Shown piece by piece: positions 26,192 to 34,778 of a stretch of DNA of 64,000 nt. The number at the start of each line of letters is the position of its first letter. Within the stretch, counting starts at the first letter, position 1. The DNA lies in the NCBI RefSeq assembly GCF_029689945.1, contig NZ_CP121451.1, forward strand, positions 2,604,001 to 2,668,000. Direction: 5' to 3'. Below the pieces are notes generated by a model, which was given only the letters and a program-made list of their open reading frames with translations, did no database searches and was not told the DNA's origin. The stretch is from Paenibacillus amylolyticus (GTDB lineage Bacteria; Bacillota; Bacilli; Paenibacillales; Paenibacillaceae). The position numbers were made by a program, and so were the translations under genes.

Positions 26192-26409
26192 GACTACCCC
26201 TCTTTCCCGGTTGAAAGTACAGGTTATCATCATAAACGGGACAAAGCCGTTGTTCTTCATCCTATGCCAGTCCTTCATCTTCTCATGACAACTTGGACAC
26301 GATTAACAAAAAGAACCATAACCAGCAAGAAGGAATATGATCAGGCGAAGTCGAATGATGTAATATTGATGCCGCATAAAGGCTTGGATGTACGAAGGGA
26401 GGCTCCCCG

Positions 26410-26676
26410 TTGGAAGAAATGAATGATGTGGAGTTGGAACAGTCAATAGAGATGCTCTGCCGAAGCAAGGCGGAGGAATTAAGGCTTGTCGGTTACGAAT
26501 ATGTCACCAGCAAAGATGTCTGGAATTGCGTCAGTCATAAATATGAAAAACAGGGCATTCCACCGCTTCACCAGCTGGTGAACGACATTTTGTCACTGAA
26601 AGCAACAAGCTTTATGAACTTTATGACCGTGTCTGCATACCGGGGTCCTCTTTCTAGACGAAAGGGATCTTTTTTG
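26410..26676 (+). CDS. comN: ComN-like post-transcriptional regulator (3' end uncertain)
   Basis: About 80 residues match the ComN/YrzD family, small proteins that affect comE mRNA and associate with DivIVA in Bacillus. The family core is seen as KAEELRLVGYEYVTSKDVWN and HQLVNDILSLKATSFMNFMT, ending at VSAYRG. TTG 26410 follows GAAGGGAGG. No stop occurs in this frame before secD: the frame runs straight through a terminator hairpin and a promoter into secD. A single-base indel near 26640-26660 would give a stop inside the terminator, so the given end is approximate. Bacillus has yrzD directly before secDF. Confidence 0.72.
26645..26676 (+). terminator. Probable terminator of comN
   Basis: CTCTTTC pairs with GAAAGGG around TAGAC, followed by seven T. 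It lies inside the open frame that joins comN to secD, which argues that this open frame is not a real fusion. Confidence 0.6.
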
Positions 26677-26683
26677 TTGAAAA

Positions 26684-26712
26684 TTGACTGCTTTTTACGG
26701 CATCGCTATAAT
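26684..26712 (+). promoter_or_regulatory. secDF promoter
   Basis: TTGACT (26684-26689), 17-base spacer, TATAAT (26707-26712), with the secD ATG 37 bases further on. This near-consensus promoter supports secD starting at 26749 as a separate gene. Confidence 0.8.
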
Positions 26713-26748
26713 AGGAATATTGAGAACGAAAGGGGATCTAGGAACGGC

Positions 26749-27999
26749 ATGAAAAGAATTATCAGTTTCATTCTGGTCGTGCTTGTCACCACAGGGGTAA
26801 TGGTGGGAACAAGCCCGGAACTGCTCAAAAATATACGCTTGGGCCTTGATTTAAAAGGAGGCTACGAGATCTTATATGAAGCAGAGCCGCTCGAAGCAGG
26901 ACAACAAGTCACCAAAGCATCTTTGGTGCAAACGGCCAAAAGTCTTGAAAGCCGCGCCAATGCGCTCGGAACAAGCGAACCGGAGGTAACCACTGAAGGA
27001 AGCAACCGGATTCGATTGAAGTTGGCAGGGGTTACGGATGAGGCTGAAGTTAGAGCCAAAATGAAAGAACCGGCTGTTTTGACCTTCCGTAGTAAAGCTG
27101 AGAATGACAAGGAAGGCGAATACACCAAAATTGAACTTCGCGGAAATGAATTTGTTGAGAATGCGGCGAAGGTTGTTTTTACAAGTTTGAATCAGCCGAT
27201 GATTGACATTCAAGTGAAAGATAAGGCGAAGTTTTCCGAGATTACCAAACGTTTGATCGGACAACCTCTTGCTATCTATCTAGATGATCAACTACTTTCT
27301 GCGCCAACAGTTCAACAACAGTTGACAGATGGATCTGCCCAAATTTCAGGTGCCTATTCACGTGATGAAGCAAACCAGCTTCGTGACACCATTAACCTGG
27401 GTGCATTGCCACTGAAACTTACAGAGAAGTATTCACAAAGCGTTGGTGCAACACTTGGTAAGCTCTCTCTGGATCAGACGATTAAAGCGGGATTGATTGG
27501 TTCCGTTATTATTCTAGTGTTCATGATTGGGCTTTATCGCATTCCTGGTATTATTGCGAGTTTTGCCTTGATTACCCATACGTGGCTGGTACTTGCTATC
27601 TTCTATATGGGAGAATTCGTGCTTACCCTTCCAGGTATTGCGGCGTTTATCCTGGGTATAGGTATGGCGGTCGATGCCAATATCATCACGTACGAACGGA
27701 TTAAGGAAGAAATGCGCAGTGGCAAGTCGATCTTGTCTTCTGTTAAAGCAGGAAGCAAGCACTCCTTCCGAACCATCATTGACTCCAACATCACAACCAT
27801 TATTGCTGCGGCTGTTATGTTCTTCTTGGGTACAGGTGCGGTTAAAGGGTTTGCACTCGTGCTGATTTTTGACATTGTCACCAGTATTATCACGAATATT
27901 TTCTTCTCCCGCTTCCTGTTGACCCTGCTTGTACGGGGTAACGTGTTGAAGAAGCCTAAGTACTTCGGAGTGAAGGAGAGTGAAATTCGTGCGCTTTAA
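26749..27999 (+). CDS. secD: Protein translocase subunit SecD
   Basis: SecD is a membrane component that uses the proton motive force to complete protein export. The start MKRIISFILVVLVTTGVMVG is the first membrane helix; the DLKGGYEILYE motif, the periplasmic P1 region, and the C-terminal helices with GMAVDANIITYERIKEE and the NITTIIAAAVMFFLGTGAVK segment are all typical RND-type SecD features. Length about 416 residues. The ATG at 26749 has AGGGGATCTAGG upstream. secF follows and overlaps slightly, so unlike Bacillus subtilis, where SecDF is one fused protein, the two are separate here. Confidence 0.95.
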   Translation: MKRIISFILVVLVTTGVMVGTSPELLKNIRLGLDLKGGYEILYEAEPLEAGQQVTKASLVQTAKSLESRANALGTSEPEVTTEGSNRIRLKLAGVTDEAEVRAKMKEPAVLTFRSKAENDKEGEYTKIELRGNEFVENAAKVVFTSLNQPMIDIQVKDKAKFSEITKRLIGQPLAIYLDDQLLSAPTVQQQLTDGSAQISGAYSRDEANQLRDTINLGALPLKLTEKYSQSVGATLGKLSLDQTIKAGLIGSVIILVFMIGLYRIPGIIASFALITHTWLVLAIFYMGEFVLTLPGIAAFILGIGMAVDANIITYERIKEEMRSGKSILSSVKAGSKHSFRTIIDSNITTIIAAAVMFFLGTGAVKGFALVLIFDIVTSIITNIFFSRFLLTLLVRGNVLKKPKYFGVKESEIRAL

Positions 28000-28897
28000 T
28001 TGGAATTTTGATTATGTTAAAGGTAGCAAGATTGCCTACATCTTCTCGATTATTCTGACGATCACGGGGATCATCAGCATCCTGGCCTTGGGTCTGAATT
28101 ATGCGGTTGATTTCCGTGCCGGATCGAATGTGGATATCACCGTATCCAAGGCCATCACAGCGGAGCAGATTAATCCGATTGTAAATGACATCGGTGTTAA
28201 TGAAGGTGACGTCCATATAACGACCGGTGCAGATCGGGTTAACGTTCGTTTCTCGAACGTTTTGGATGAAAATCAAGAAAGTAAGTTCAAAGAGGAATTT
28301 ACCAAATTGGATGCATCTGCTTCCTATGAAGTAAATACGGTGGATCCGGAGATGGCCAAAGAACTCGAACGTAACGCAATCTACGCGGTACTCATTGCGA
28401 GTATCGGGATCATGATCTATGTTGCGATCCGGTTTGAATGGCGCTTTGGTTTGGCGGCGGTTATTGCACTCTTCCATGACGCATTTGTCGTAATCAGTGT
28501 GTTCTCCATCTTCCGTTTGGAAGTGGATCTGACCTTTATCACTGCAGTACTGACCATTGTCGGGTTCTCGATCAACGATACCATCGTTATCTTTGACCGG
28601 ATTCGTGAGAATTTGCGTTTTGCGAAAAAGACAAGCAAAGCCGATTTGCGTGAGGTAGTCAATCGCAGTTTGGCTCAAACGATGACTCGTTCCTTGAATA
28701 CAACATTCACCGTATTTGCAGCTTCCATCTGTTTGTTCATCTTTGGTGGAGAATCCATTCGCATGTTCTCACTTGCGATGGTTATCGGAACATTGTTCGG
28801 CGCATATTCTTCAATCTATATTGCTGCCCCACTATGGCTGATGCTCAAAGGTAAGCAAGTGGAAAAGCCAAAAAAAGTAGCTAAAGAAACTAACTAA
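27989..28897 (+). CDS. secF: Protein translocase subunit SecF
   Basis: Partner of SecD in the export motor. The protein has the expected first helix (SKIAYIFSIILTITGIISIL), the GLNYAVDFRAG motif, and the C-terminal RND helices with FSINDTIVIFDRIREN, matching SecF. Length about 302 residues. GTG 27989 is preferred because AGGAG stands ten bases before it; the GTG at 27980 is too close to that site. The secD stop lies just inside the secF start region, so the pair is translationally coupled. Confidence 0.95.
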   Translation: MRFNWNFDYVKGSKIAYIFSIILTITGIISILALGLNYAVDFRAGSNVDITVSKAITAEQINPIVNDIGVNEGDVHITTGADRVNVRFSNVLDENQESKFKEEFTKLDASASYEVNTVDPEMAKELERNAIYAVLIASIGIMIYVAIRFEWRFGLAAVIALFHDAFVVISVFSIFRLEVDLTFITAVLTIVGFSINDTIVIFDRIRENLRFAKKTSKADLREVVNRSLAQTMTRSLNTTFTVFAASICLFIFGGESIRMFSLAMVIGTLFGAYSSIYIAAPLWLMLKGKQVEKPKKVAKETN

Positions 28898-28910
28898 ACA
28901 TTGTATTGTG

Positions 28911-28936
28911 AAGCCGCGTCTGCCAGGCGCGGTTTT
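28911..28936 (+). terminator. Possible weak terminator after secF
   Basis: AAGCCGCG (28911-28918) pairs with CGCGGTTT (28928-28935) with one G-T pair; only four T follow, so it may be partial. Confidence 0.5.
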
Positions 28937-28969
28937 GCAACTTTATGTACAGAATTAAGGGGAATATTC

Positions 28970-29929
28970 ATGACCAGAGAACATATCCCATCTGCTCAGG
29001 CAGCCACATGGAGTGGTATTGCTGGTAATATGGGACTTGCGGTAATCAAAGCGGGAGTCGGTTATATGGCAAATAGCAAGTCTTTGCTCGCTGACGGCTT
29101 GTATTCTGCTTCTGAAGCTGGTTCTGCCCTGGCTGGTCTCTTTCCCTCCAAGTCTGTACACGATAAGAGCAAGGCTCGCAGGGAACGGTTTAAAGAACAT
29201 TCACGCGTTGCCAGACCCGGTATCTCAGTTTTGTTATCCGTGCTGATCCTCATGGGTGGATTACAGCTTGCCATCTCTGCATTGGGCAGCCTCTCCGGAA
29301 GTGAACCGGAAGCACCTGGCAAGTCTGTACTTTTGGTGGCTGTTGCAGCGTTGGCTGTAAAAGAAGCGATTTTTCAATTTCAGTACAGATATTTTCGTAA
29401 ACGAAACCAGTCTCAGGCACTGGCCTATGCACAGCAACATCGTCGTGCGCTCTATTGCTCTCTCACCGTGTTAATCGGCATTATTGGATCGATGGCTGGT
29501 GAAGAGACGGGACTGAGCATGCTGCTCTACCTGGACCCTACGGCTGCATTGATTTCTTCCTGTTTTGTTCTTCACAAGGGTTATCGAATGATTGTGGACA
29601 CGGTGTATGGTTCACTTGTTCAGGAACTGGAACAGGAAGAAGCATCCGATTTCAAAGAGACTGTACAGCGGGTATATGGCATTATTACCATTGAGCATTT
29701 GGTTGCACGTGAACAGGAGCATGACGTTACGATTGAGCTGGTCATCAGTGTGAATCCGAGGATTTCAATACTGGAAGCACAGGAGATTGCGAATCGGGCC
29801 AAGACACTGTTGCTAACCCGTTTCAGTCATGTGAAAGAAGTACAGATTCAAGCAATACCTTATGATCCAGGTTACCCTTATAAATCCAATCATGAACTGC
29901 CCGATCACGAAGCGACATTAATTCAGTAG
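28970..29929 (+). CDS. CDF-family membrane protein lacking canonical metal ligands
   Basis: The fold is that of cation diffusion facilitators: helix 1 (SGIAGNMGLAVIKAGVGYMA), the SKSLLADGLYSASEAGSAL helix 2, helices 3-6, and a C-terminal cytoplasmic domain (about 225-300, VTIELVISVNPRISILEAQE). In working CDFs, helix 2 has H/DxxxD and helix 5 HxxxD, which form the transport metal site. Here these positions read Tyr45 and Glu49 (GLYSASE) and Gln156 and Ala160 (AQQHRRALY), so three or four ligands are gone. A metal transport role is therefore doubtful, or the substrate differs. ATG 28970 follows AAGGGG. It lies between secF and recJ, whose start comes 40 bases after its stop. Confidence 0.83.
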   Translation: MTREHIPSAQAATWSGIAGNMGLAVIKAGVGYMANSKSLLADGLYSASEAGSALAGLFPSKSVHDKSKARRERFKEHSRVARPGISVLLSVLILMGGLQLAISALGSLSGSEPEAPGKSVLLVAVAALAVKEAIFQFQYRYFRKRNQSQALAYAQQHRRALYCSLTVLIGIIGSMAGEETGLSMLLYLDPTAALISSCFVLHKGYRMIVDTVYGSLVQELEQEEASDFKETVQRVYGIITIEHLVAREQEHDVTIELVISVNPRISILEAQEIANRAKTLLLTRFSHVKEVQIQAIPYDPGYPYKSNHELPDHEATLIQ

Positions 29930-29969
29930 TGAAGCGCGGGTCCAGTAGATCAGGAAAGGAGCGTTATCA

Positions 29970-32376
29970 TTGCTTTATTCGCAATACCGGTGGAATACAC
30001 CGAATATCGATTTGGAGGCGGCTGCGGACTCTCGCAGGCGCTTTCCGTTTTCCCCTTGTTGGACGTTTGCTTGTGAGTCGAGGAGTGCACAATGAGAAGG
30101 AGGCAGAACGTTTTTTGCATCCGGATCTGAATCAGATGCATGATCCGTATCTGCTACTCGGCATGAGTGAAGCTGTGCCTCGAATCAAGCTGGCTTTGGA
30201 ACGGGAAGAACACATTCTGATTTACGGGGATTATGACGCGGATGGCGTCTCCAGTACATCGCTCATGATCCATTTGATGCGTCATCTTGGGGCTTCGTAC
30301 GATATATATATCCCTCATCGCTCCAATGAAGGATATGGGCTACACAACCATGCGTTGGATTGGGCCCATCAACAAGGCGTTTCATTGATTATTACCGTGG
30401 ATACCGGGATCAGTGCTGTTGAACAGATTGCCTATGCGGCAACGCTTGGCATCGAAGTCATTGTGACAGATCACCACGAGCCACCTGAAATTTTGCCGGA
30501 AGCCTTTACTCTGATTAATCCAAAACTTCCGGGCTGTCCTTACCCCTTTAAAGGTTTGGCAGGAGCGGGGGTAGCCCTGAAACTTGCGCAGGCATTAATT
30601 GGGGAAGTGCCCGGTGAATGGATGGAGATTGCTGCCATTGGTACGGTTGCCGATCTGATGCCTTTGGAAGGGGAGAACCGGGTCATCGTCAGTTATGGAA
30701 TTGAATCGATGCGTGGTTCACGTCTTCCCGGCGTAAGTGCATTGCTTGAAATCAGTGGTGTGGATCAGAGTCAGGTGACTTCGATTAATATTGCTTTTGC
30801 CATGGCACCGCGTATTAATGCCAGTGGACGTTTGGATCATGCCGGAAGAGCGGTATCACTTCTCACCACCGAGAATCTGGATGAAGCCCATACGCTTGCC
30901 GGCCAGCTAGATCTATTGAATCGGGAGCGCCAACAAGTCGTAGAAGGCATACTACAAGAAGCAACGGCACAGTTGGAACAAAAGATAGAGCTTCGTTCAG
31001 GATCTGTTCCAGATGTAATCGTATTGGCTGGTGAGGGCTGGAATGTTGGCGTAGTGGGTATTGTGGCTTCCAAATTGCTGGACCGATATTATCGACCTAC
31101 CCTTATTCTAGGGATTGATCCAGAGAGCGGTGTCTGCAAAGGGTCTGCGCGCTCTATTGAGGGCTTGGATATCTACGAGGCACTCACAGTCAATAAACAC
31201 ACCTTGGATCATTACGGGGGCCACCCGGCTGCAGCAGGCATGACGCTGCATCGGGATCAACTGAAAGAACTTGAGGCAGGCTTGAATGAGTTTGCCGCAA
31301 CCGTGTTGACCGAAGCGGATTTTGTACCACAGCGTCTAGCGGATGATGAATGCAGAATCAGTGATGTTCCGCTGAAAGTGATCCAGGAGATCGACAGATC
31401 GCAGCCCTTCGGGATGAGCAATCCTTCGCCACGGTTTGTATTGAGAAGTGTGACTGTGAAGGAAACCAGAACGATGGGACGAGAGAAACGCCATCTGAAA
31501 CTGGTTCTGGAGCAAGATGGTCAGCAACTGGAAACGGTGGCTTTTGGCAAGGGAGCGTTAGCGGAGTTCCTTCTCCCGGGTTCCGTTATTGATGTGATGG
31601 GAGAACTGTCCATCAATGAATGGAATGGGATGAGAAAACCTCAATTGATGCTTCAGGACATTCATGTTCCTCAGGTACAAGTGTTTGATATGCGTGGTCA
31701 TACCGAGCCATTGAATGCGATGAAGCATTTCTTGAGCTCCCTTGAGGTGCATCTACGATACAAATCAGGTTCTGTTGGTGCTATAGTTCGGAAAGAAACA
31801 GATGTTTCCGAGGGAAATTCATTGTATGAACCTTGCCTTTGGGTATATGATAGAAAGGTCGGGTTATTTCCGTGTAATGCTGCCGCGCAGCATTATGGAC
31901 AGGAACAAGTCCGGACGTTATTTGTGTTTGATACGCCGGAAACCCCGGAACAACTTGATGCTATGCTGGCTTTGTTCAGTGGAGCTGAGAATATCATCCT
32001 TCTGCACGGATCAGGCAACCGCCGAGATCGCCTTCAGATGCCTTCCAGAGATCTCTTTAAGCGTATTTATATGCAGGTGTTGAAATGGAAAGCTGAACCC
32101 GTGGAGGAACAAGAGGTTACTCCTGTGCTCAGTCGTCAGTGTGGTTGTTCGCCGCGCATGATTACAATGATGTTGGATGTATTCGAAGAGTTATCCTTCA
32201 TTACTCGTGATAACGGAAAAATTGCGTTTGTGGATAACCCCCCTAAACGTGAACTAACCGCTTCACGTCACTATCAGGCGCTCGAAAACATGGCCGAGAT
32301 TGAACAGGTGATGCTGGATGCAGCCACACCGCAACTGACACAATGGATGATATCCCGGATGAAGGGCGTATCTTAG
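29970..32376 (+). CDS. recJ: Single-stranded-DNA-specific exonuclease RecJ (frameshift near start)
   Basis: RecJ degrades single-stranded DNA 5' to 3' in recombination and repair. DHH phosphoesterase motifs are clear: ILIYGDYDADGVSSTSL, IITVDTGIS, IVTDHHEPPE, and the DHHA1 motif HYGGHPAAAGMTL; an OB domain and an extra C-terminal domain of Firmicute type follow. The true N-terminus, LLYSQYRWNTPNIDLEA, starts at TTG 29970 after AAGGAG and lies in a different frame from the rest. The frame changes at the TTTTCCCC run (30048-30055), where one base appears to be extra. Restored length is about 801 residues. Confidence 0.92.
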
Positions 32377-32413
32377 ATGGAAGTTTGTGTATTTATTTTA
32401 GGAGGAGATTATT

Positions 32414-32929
32414 TTGGATTTTAAAGATTATATTCGTGTCATTCCTGACTTTCCACAACCGGGAATCAGCTTTAAGGACATTACGACATTGTTGAAGGAT
32501 GGAGAAATGTACCGCAATGCGATCAATGAACTGAAAGTGATGGTTTCTGATCTCAAAATTGATGTCATTGCTGGACCTGAAGCACGTGGTTTCGTTGTGG
32601 GCGCCCCTCTGGCGTACGCTCTTGGTGTCGGTTTTGCTCCGATCCGCAAAAGTGGAAAACTGCCTGGAGAGACGATTGAAGTCGGTTATGATCTCGAGTA
32701 TGGCAAGGATACACTCGCTATGCATACAGATGCGGTCGAGAAAGGTCAAAATGTTCTGATCGCAGATGATCTGCTCGCAACGGGTGGAACAATTGCAACT
32801 TCCATCAACCTGATTGAACAATTGGGTGGGAACGTTGTTGGTGCTGCATTCCTGATCGAGCTGTCTGATCTGAATGGTCGTGCTAAATTGCCTGAGAAAA
32901 TCGATGTGTTCACATTGATGAACTACTAA
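32414..32929 (+). CDS. apt: Adenine phosphoribosyltransferase
   Basis: Salvages adenine to AMP using PRPP. The 171-residue protein has the PRPP-binding loop [13 protein letters not shown] and the [15 protein letters not shown] and [18 protein letters not shown] segments of Apt. The TTG start follows GGAGGAG. It lies between recJ and a strong shared terminator, while relA comes after an inserted permease; in Bacillus, recJ-apt-relA are contiguous. Confidence 0.98.
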   Translation: MDFKDYIRVIPDFPQPGISFKDITTLLKDGEMYRNAINELKVMVSDLKIDVIAGPEARGFVVGAPLAYALGVGFAPIRKSGKLPGETIEVGYDLEYGKDTLAMHTDAVEKGQNVLIADDLLATGGTIATSINLIEQLGGNVVGAAFLIELSDLNGRAKLPEKIDVFTLMNY

Positions 32930-33013
32930 GCTCAAATCTCCACATGTATCGCTGTGATGAAACTGAATTGCTTTTCCTGTTTCCCGGGAAATAATATACA
33001 GCATTAATGATTA

Positions 33014-33066
33014 TAAAAAAGCCTGTGCAATCCAAGCTTAACGGTTGGATTGCACAGGCTTTTTTT
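33014..33066. terminator. Bidirectional terminator between apt and the NCS2 permease
   Basis: A near-perfect hairpin, GCCTGTGCAATCCAAGC with its complement, has AAAAAA before and TTTTTTT after. It can serve apt on the plus strand and the convergent permease on the minus strand. Confidence 0.95.
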
Positions 33067-33089
33067 GATTTATATACGGTACGTTGAAA

Positions 33090-34405
33090 TTAATCGGGTG
33101 TTTTTTCAGTGATAGGCTGTTTTTGCGAATCTTCATTCAACCAACCCATTACTTCAAACAGTTTGAATAACAAGCTCATCAGGATTCCGACAATGGTTGC
33201 CAGTGCCATCCCTTTCAGATGAACACCGTAGAAGACAACTTCTGTTCCACTCAGTCCGATGACCAGTACAAGTGTAGTAAGCAGTAGATTGGTCGGCTTG
33301 GCAAAATCGACTTTCTGCTCAACCAGAATACGCAGACCCGATGCGGCAATAACTCCGAACAGAAGCAGGGATACACCACCCATAACAGGCACCGGAATGT
33401 TGGCTACAAGCGCCGAGAACGTTCCTGAGAAGGAAAGCACAATTGCAATAACCGCTGCCCACCAATGACGTATGTGGAGTATACGCGGGTTAATGCCATG
33501 ACACCGATGTTCTCCCCATAGGTTGTATTGGGAGTTGATCCTACAAACCCGGAAAGAATCGTGGAGACCCCGTTACCAAGCAGGGAACGATGAAGGCCAG
33601 GGTCCTTCGAAAGATCTTTGCCCACAATGCTGCTGGTTACAAGCAAATGTCCAATATGTTCTACGATAACGACAAGCGCTACAGGTAAAATGGTGAAAAT
33701 AACGGACCAGTCAAATGTAGGTGTGGTTACGGTTGGCAGTGAGATGAAATCTGCTTGTCCAATAGCTTGTTTATCTACGAGACCCATAAAACTACCCAAT
33801 ATATAGCCGGATACTATTCCGATTAAAATATGAATGATTTTGGGGAATCCACGGAACGTTACGGCCCCAATGACAGTGATCCCAAGCGTGGCCATGGATA
33901 AAATAATGGGTTTAGCCTGAGGGACCCAGTTAGGGTTAGCTACAGGATCAGAGTTAATCAATCCGGCCATTTGTGCTGCAACAGGTACAAGCTCAAGACC
34001 GATTAGCGCAACAATGGCACCCATAACCGCTGGTGGGAAGACTACATTAATCCATCCGGTACCCGCAAATTTAATAATGAGGGCCACGAGACAGAAAACA
34101 AGTCCTGTTATAATAAATGCTCCAAGTGCCATGGAGTAGCCATTCTCTGGATGTTGTTTTAATACCATTGTGACAGGAGCAATAAAGGCAAAACTGGAAC
34201 CAAGATATGCGGGGATCTTTCCTTTACACATCAGTATGTACAACAATGTTCCAATTCCGTTCATAAGCAGGATCATACTTGGATCAACACCGAACAGATT
34301 CGGTACAAGCACCGTGCTGCCAAACATGGCGAACAAATGCTGAAGGCTAAGCAATGAACCTGAGCCAAGTGGCATCTTTTGATTAACCTGAATTTCGCGT
34401 TGCAA
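33090..34405 (-). CDS. uraA: NCS2-family uracil/xanthine permease (frameshift)
   Basis: A proton symporter of the UraA/PyrP group that takes up uracil or a related base. The sequence carries LQHLFAMFGSTVLVPNLFG at the start, the FPPAVMGAIVALIGLELVP motif, and the NCS2 signature GSTPNTTYGENIGVMALTRV. One G is lost in the GGG run at 33458-33460; after it, VIGGAAVIAIVLSFSGTFSA continues to the C-terminus, for about 438 residues. The start is TTG 34405 behind AAGGAGAT. It lies on the minus strand between apt and relA, where Bacillus has no gene. The exact base transported cannot be read from sequence alone. Confidence 0.9.
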
Positions 34406-34778
34406 TGAATTTCATCTCCTTTTCCGTAACACAAACTTTCAATAGATTACAGAGTTTCTCTTAATTAAGCAATAACATTTTTGACGCAACAGGGCGATGG
34501 AATTTATATTTTCATAAAATTTCCTTCTATTTCAGCAAATAACGGCAATAATACATAAGAAATAAGAAATACTTTCAATCCCTTGTGAGTCATAGGTAAA
34601 CGGGTTAAAAGTAATACAGAGCACCAATATAAAAATTGGATAAGCGCTCTTATTCGTCAGCAGTTGACGGGAAACGGGCGAAGCGTCATAATTATAGGAA
34701 ATTACTTTTACGGGGAACCTGTGTTGCAGCAATGTCACGGGTTCCATTTGGTATAGAAAGGACACGGAACAGATCAGA
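34406..34778. other. Divergent intergenic region between permease and relA
   Basis: About 370 AT-rich bases. It holds the relA promoter near 34664 and presumably a minus-strand promoter for the permease. I found no terminator-antiterminator typical of PyrR control and no purine riboswitch core. Confidence 0.45.
34664..34692 (+). promoter_or_regulatory. relA promoter
   Basis: TTGACG (34664-34669), 17-base spacer, CATAAT (34687-34692), about 87 bases before the relA start. Confidence 0.65.
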
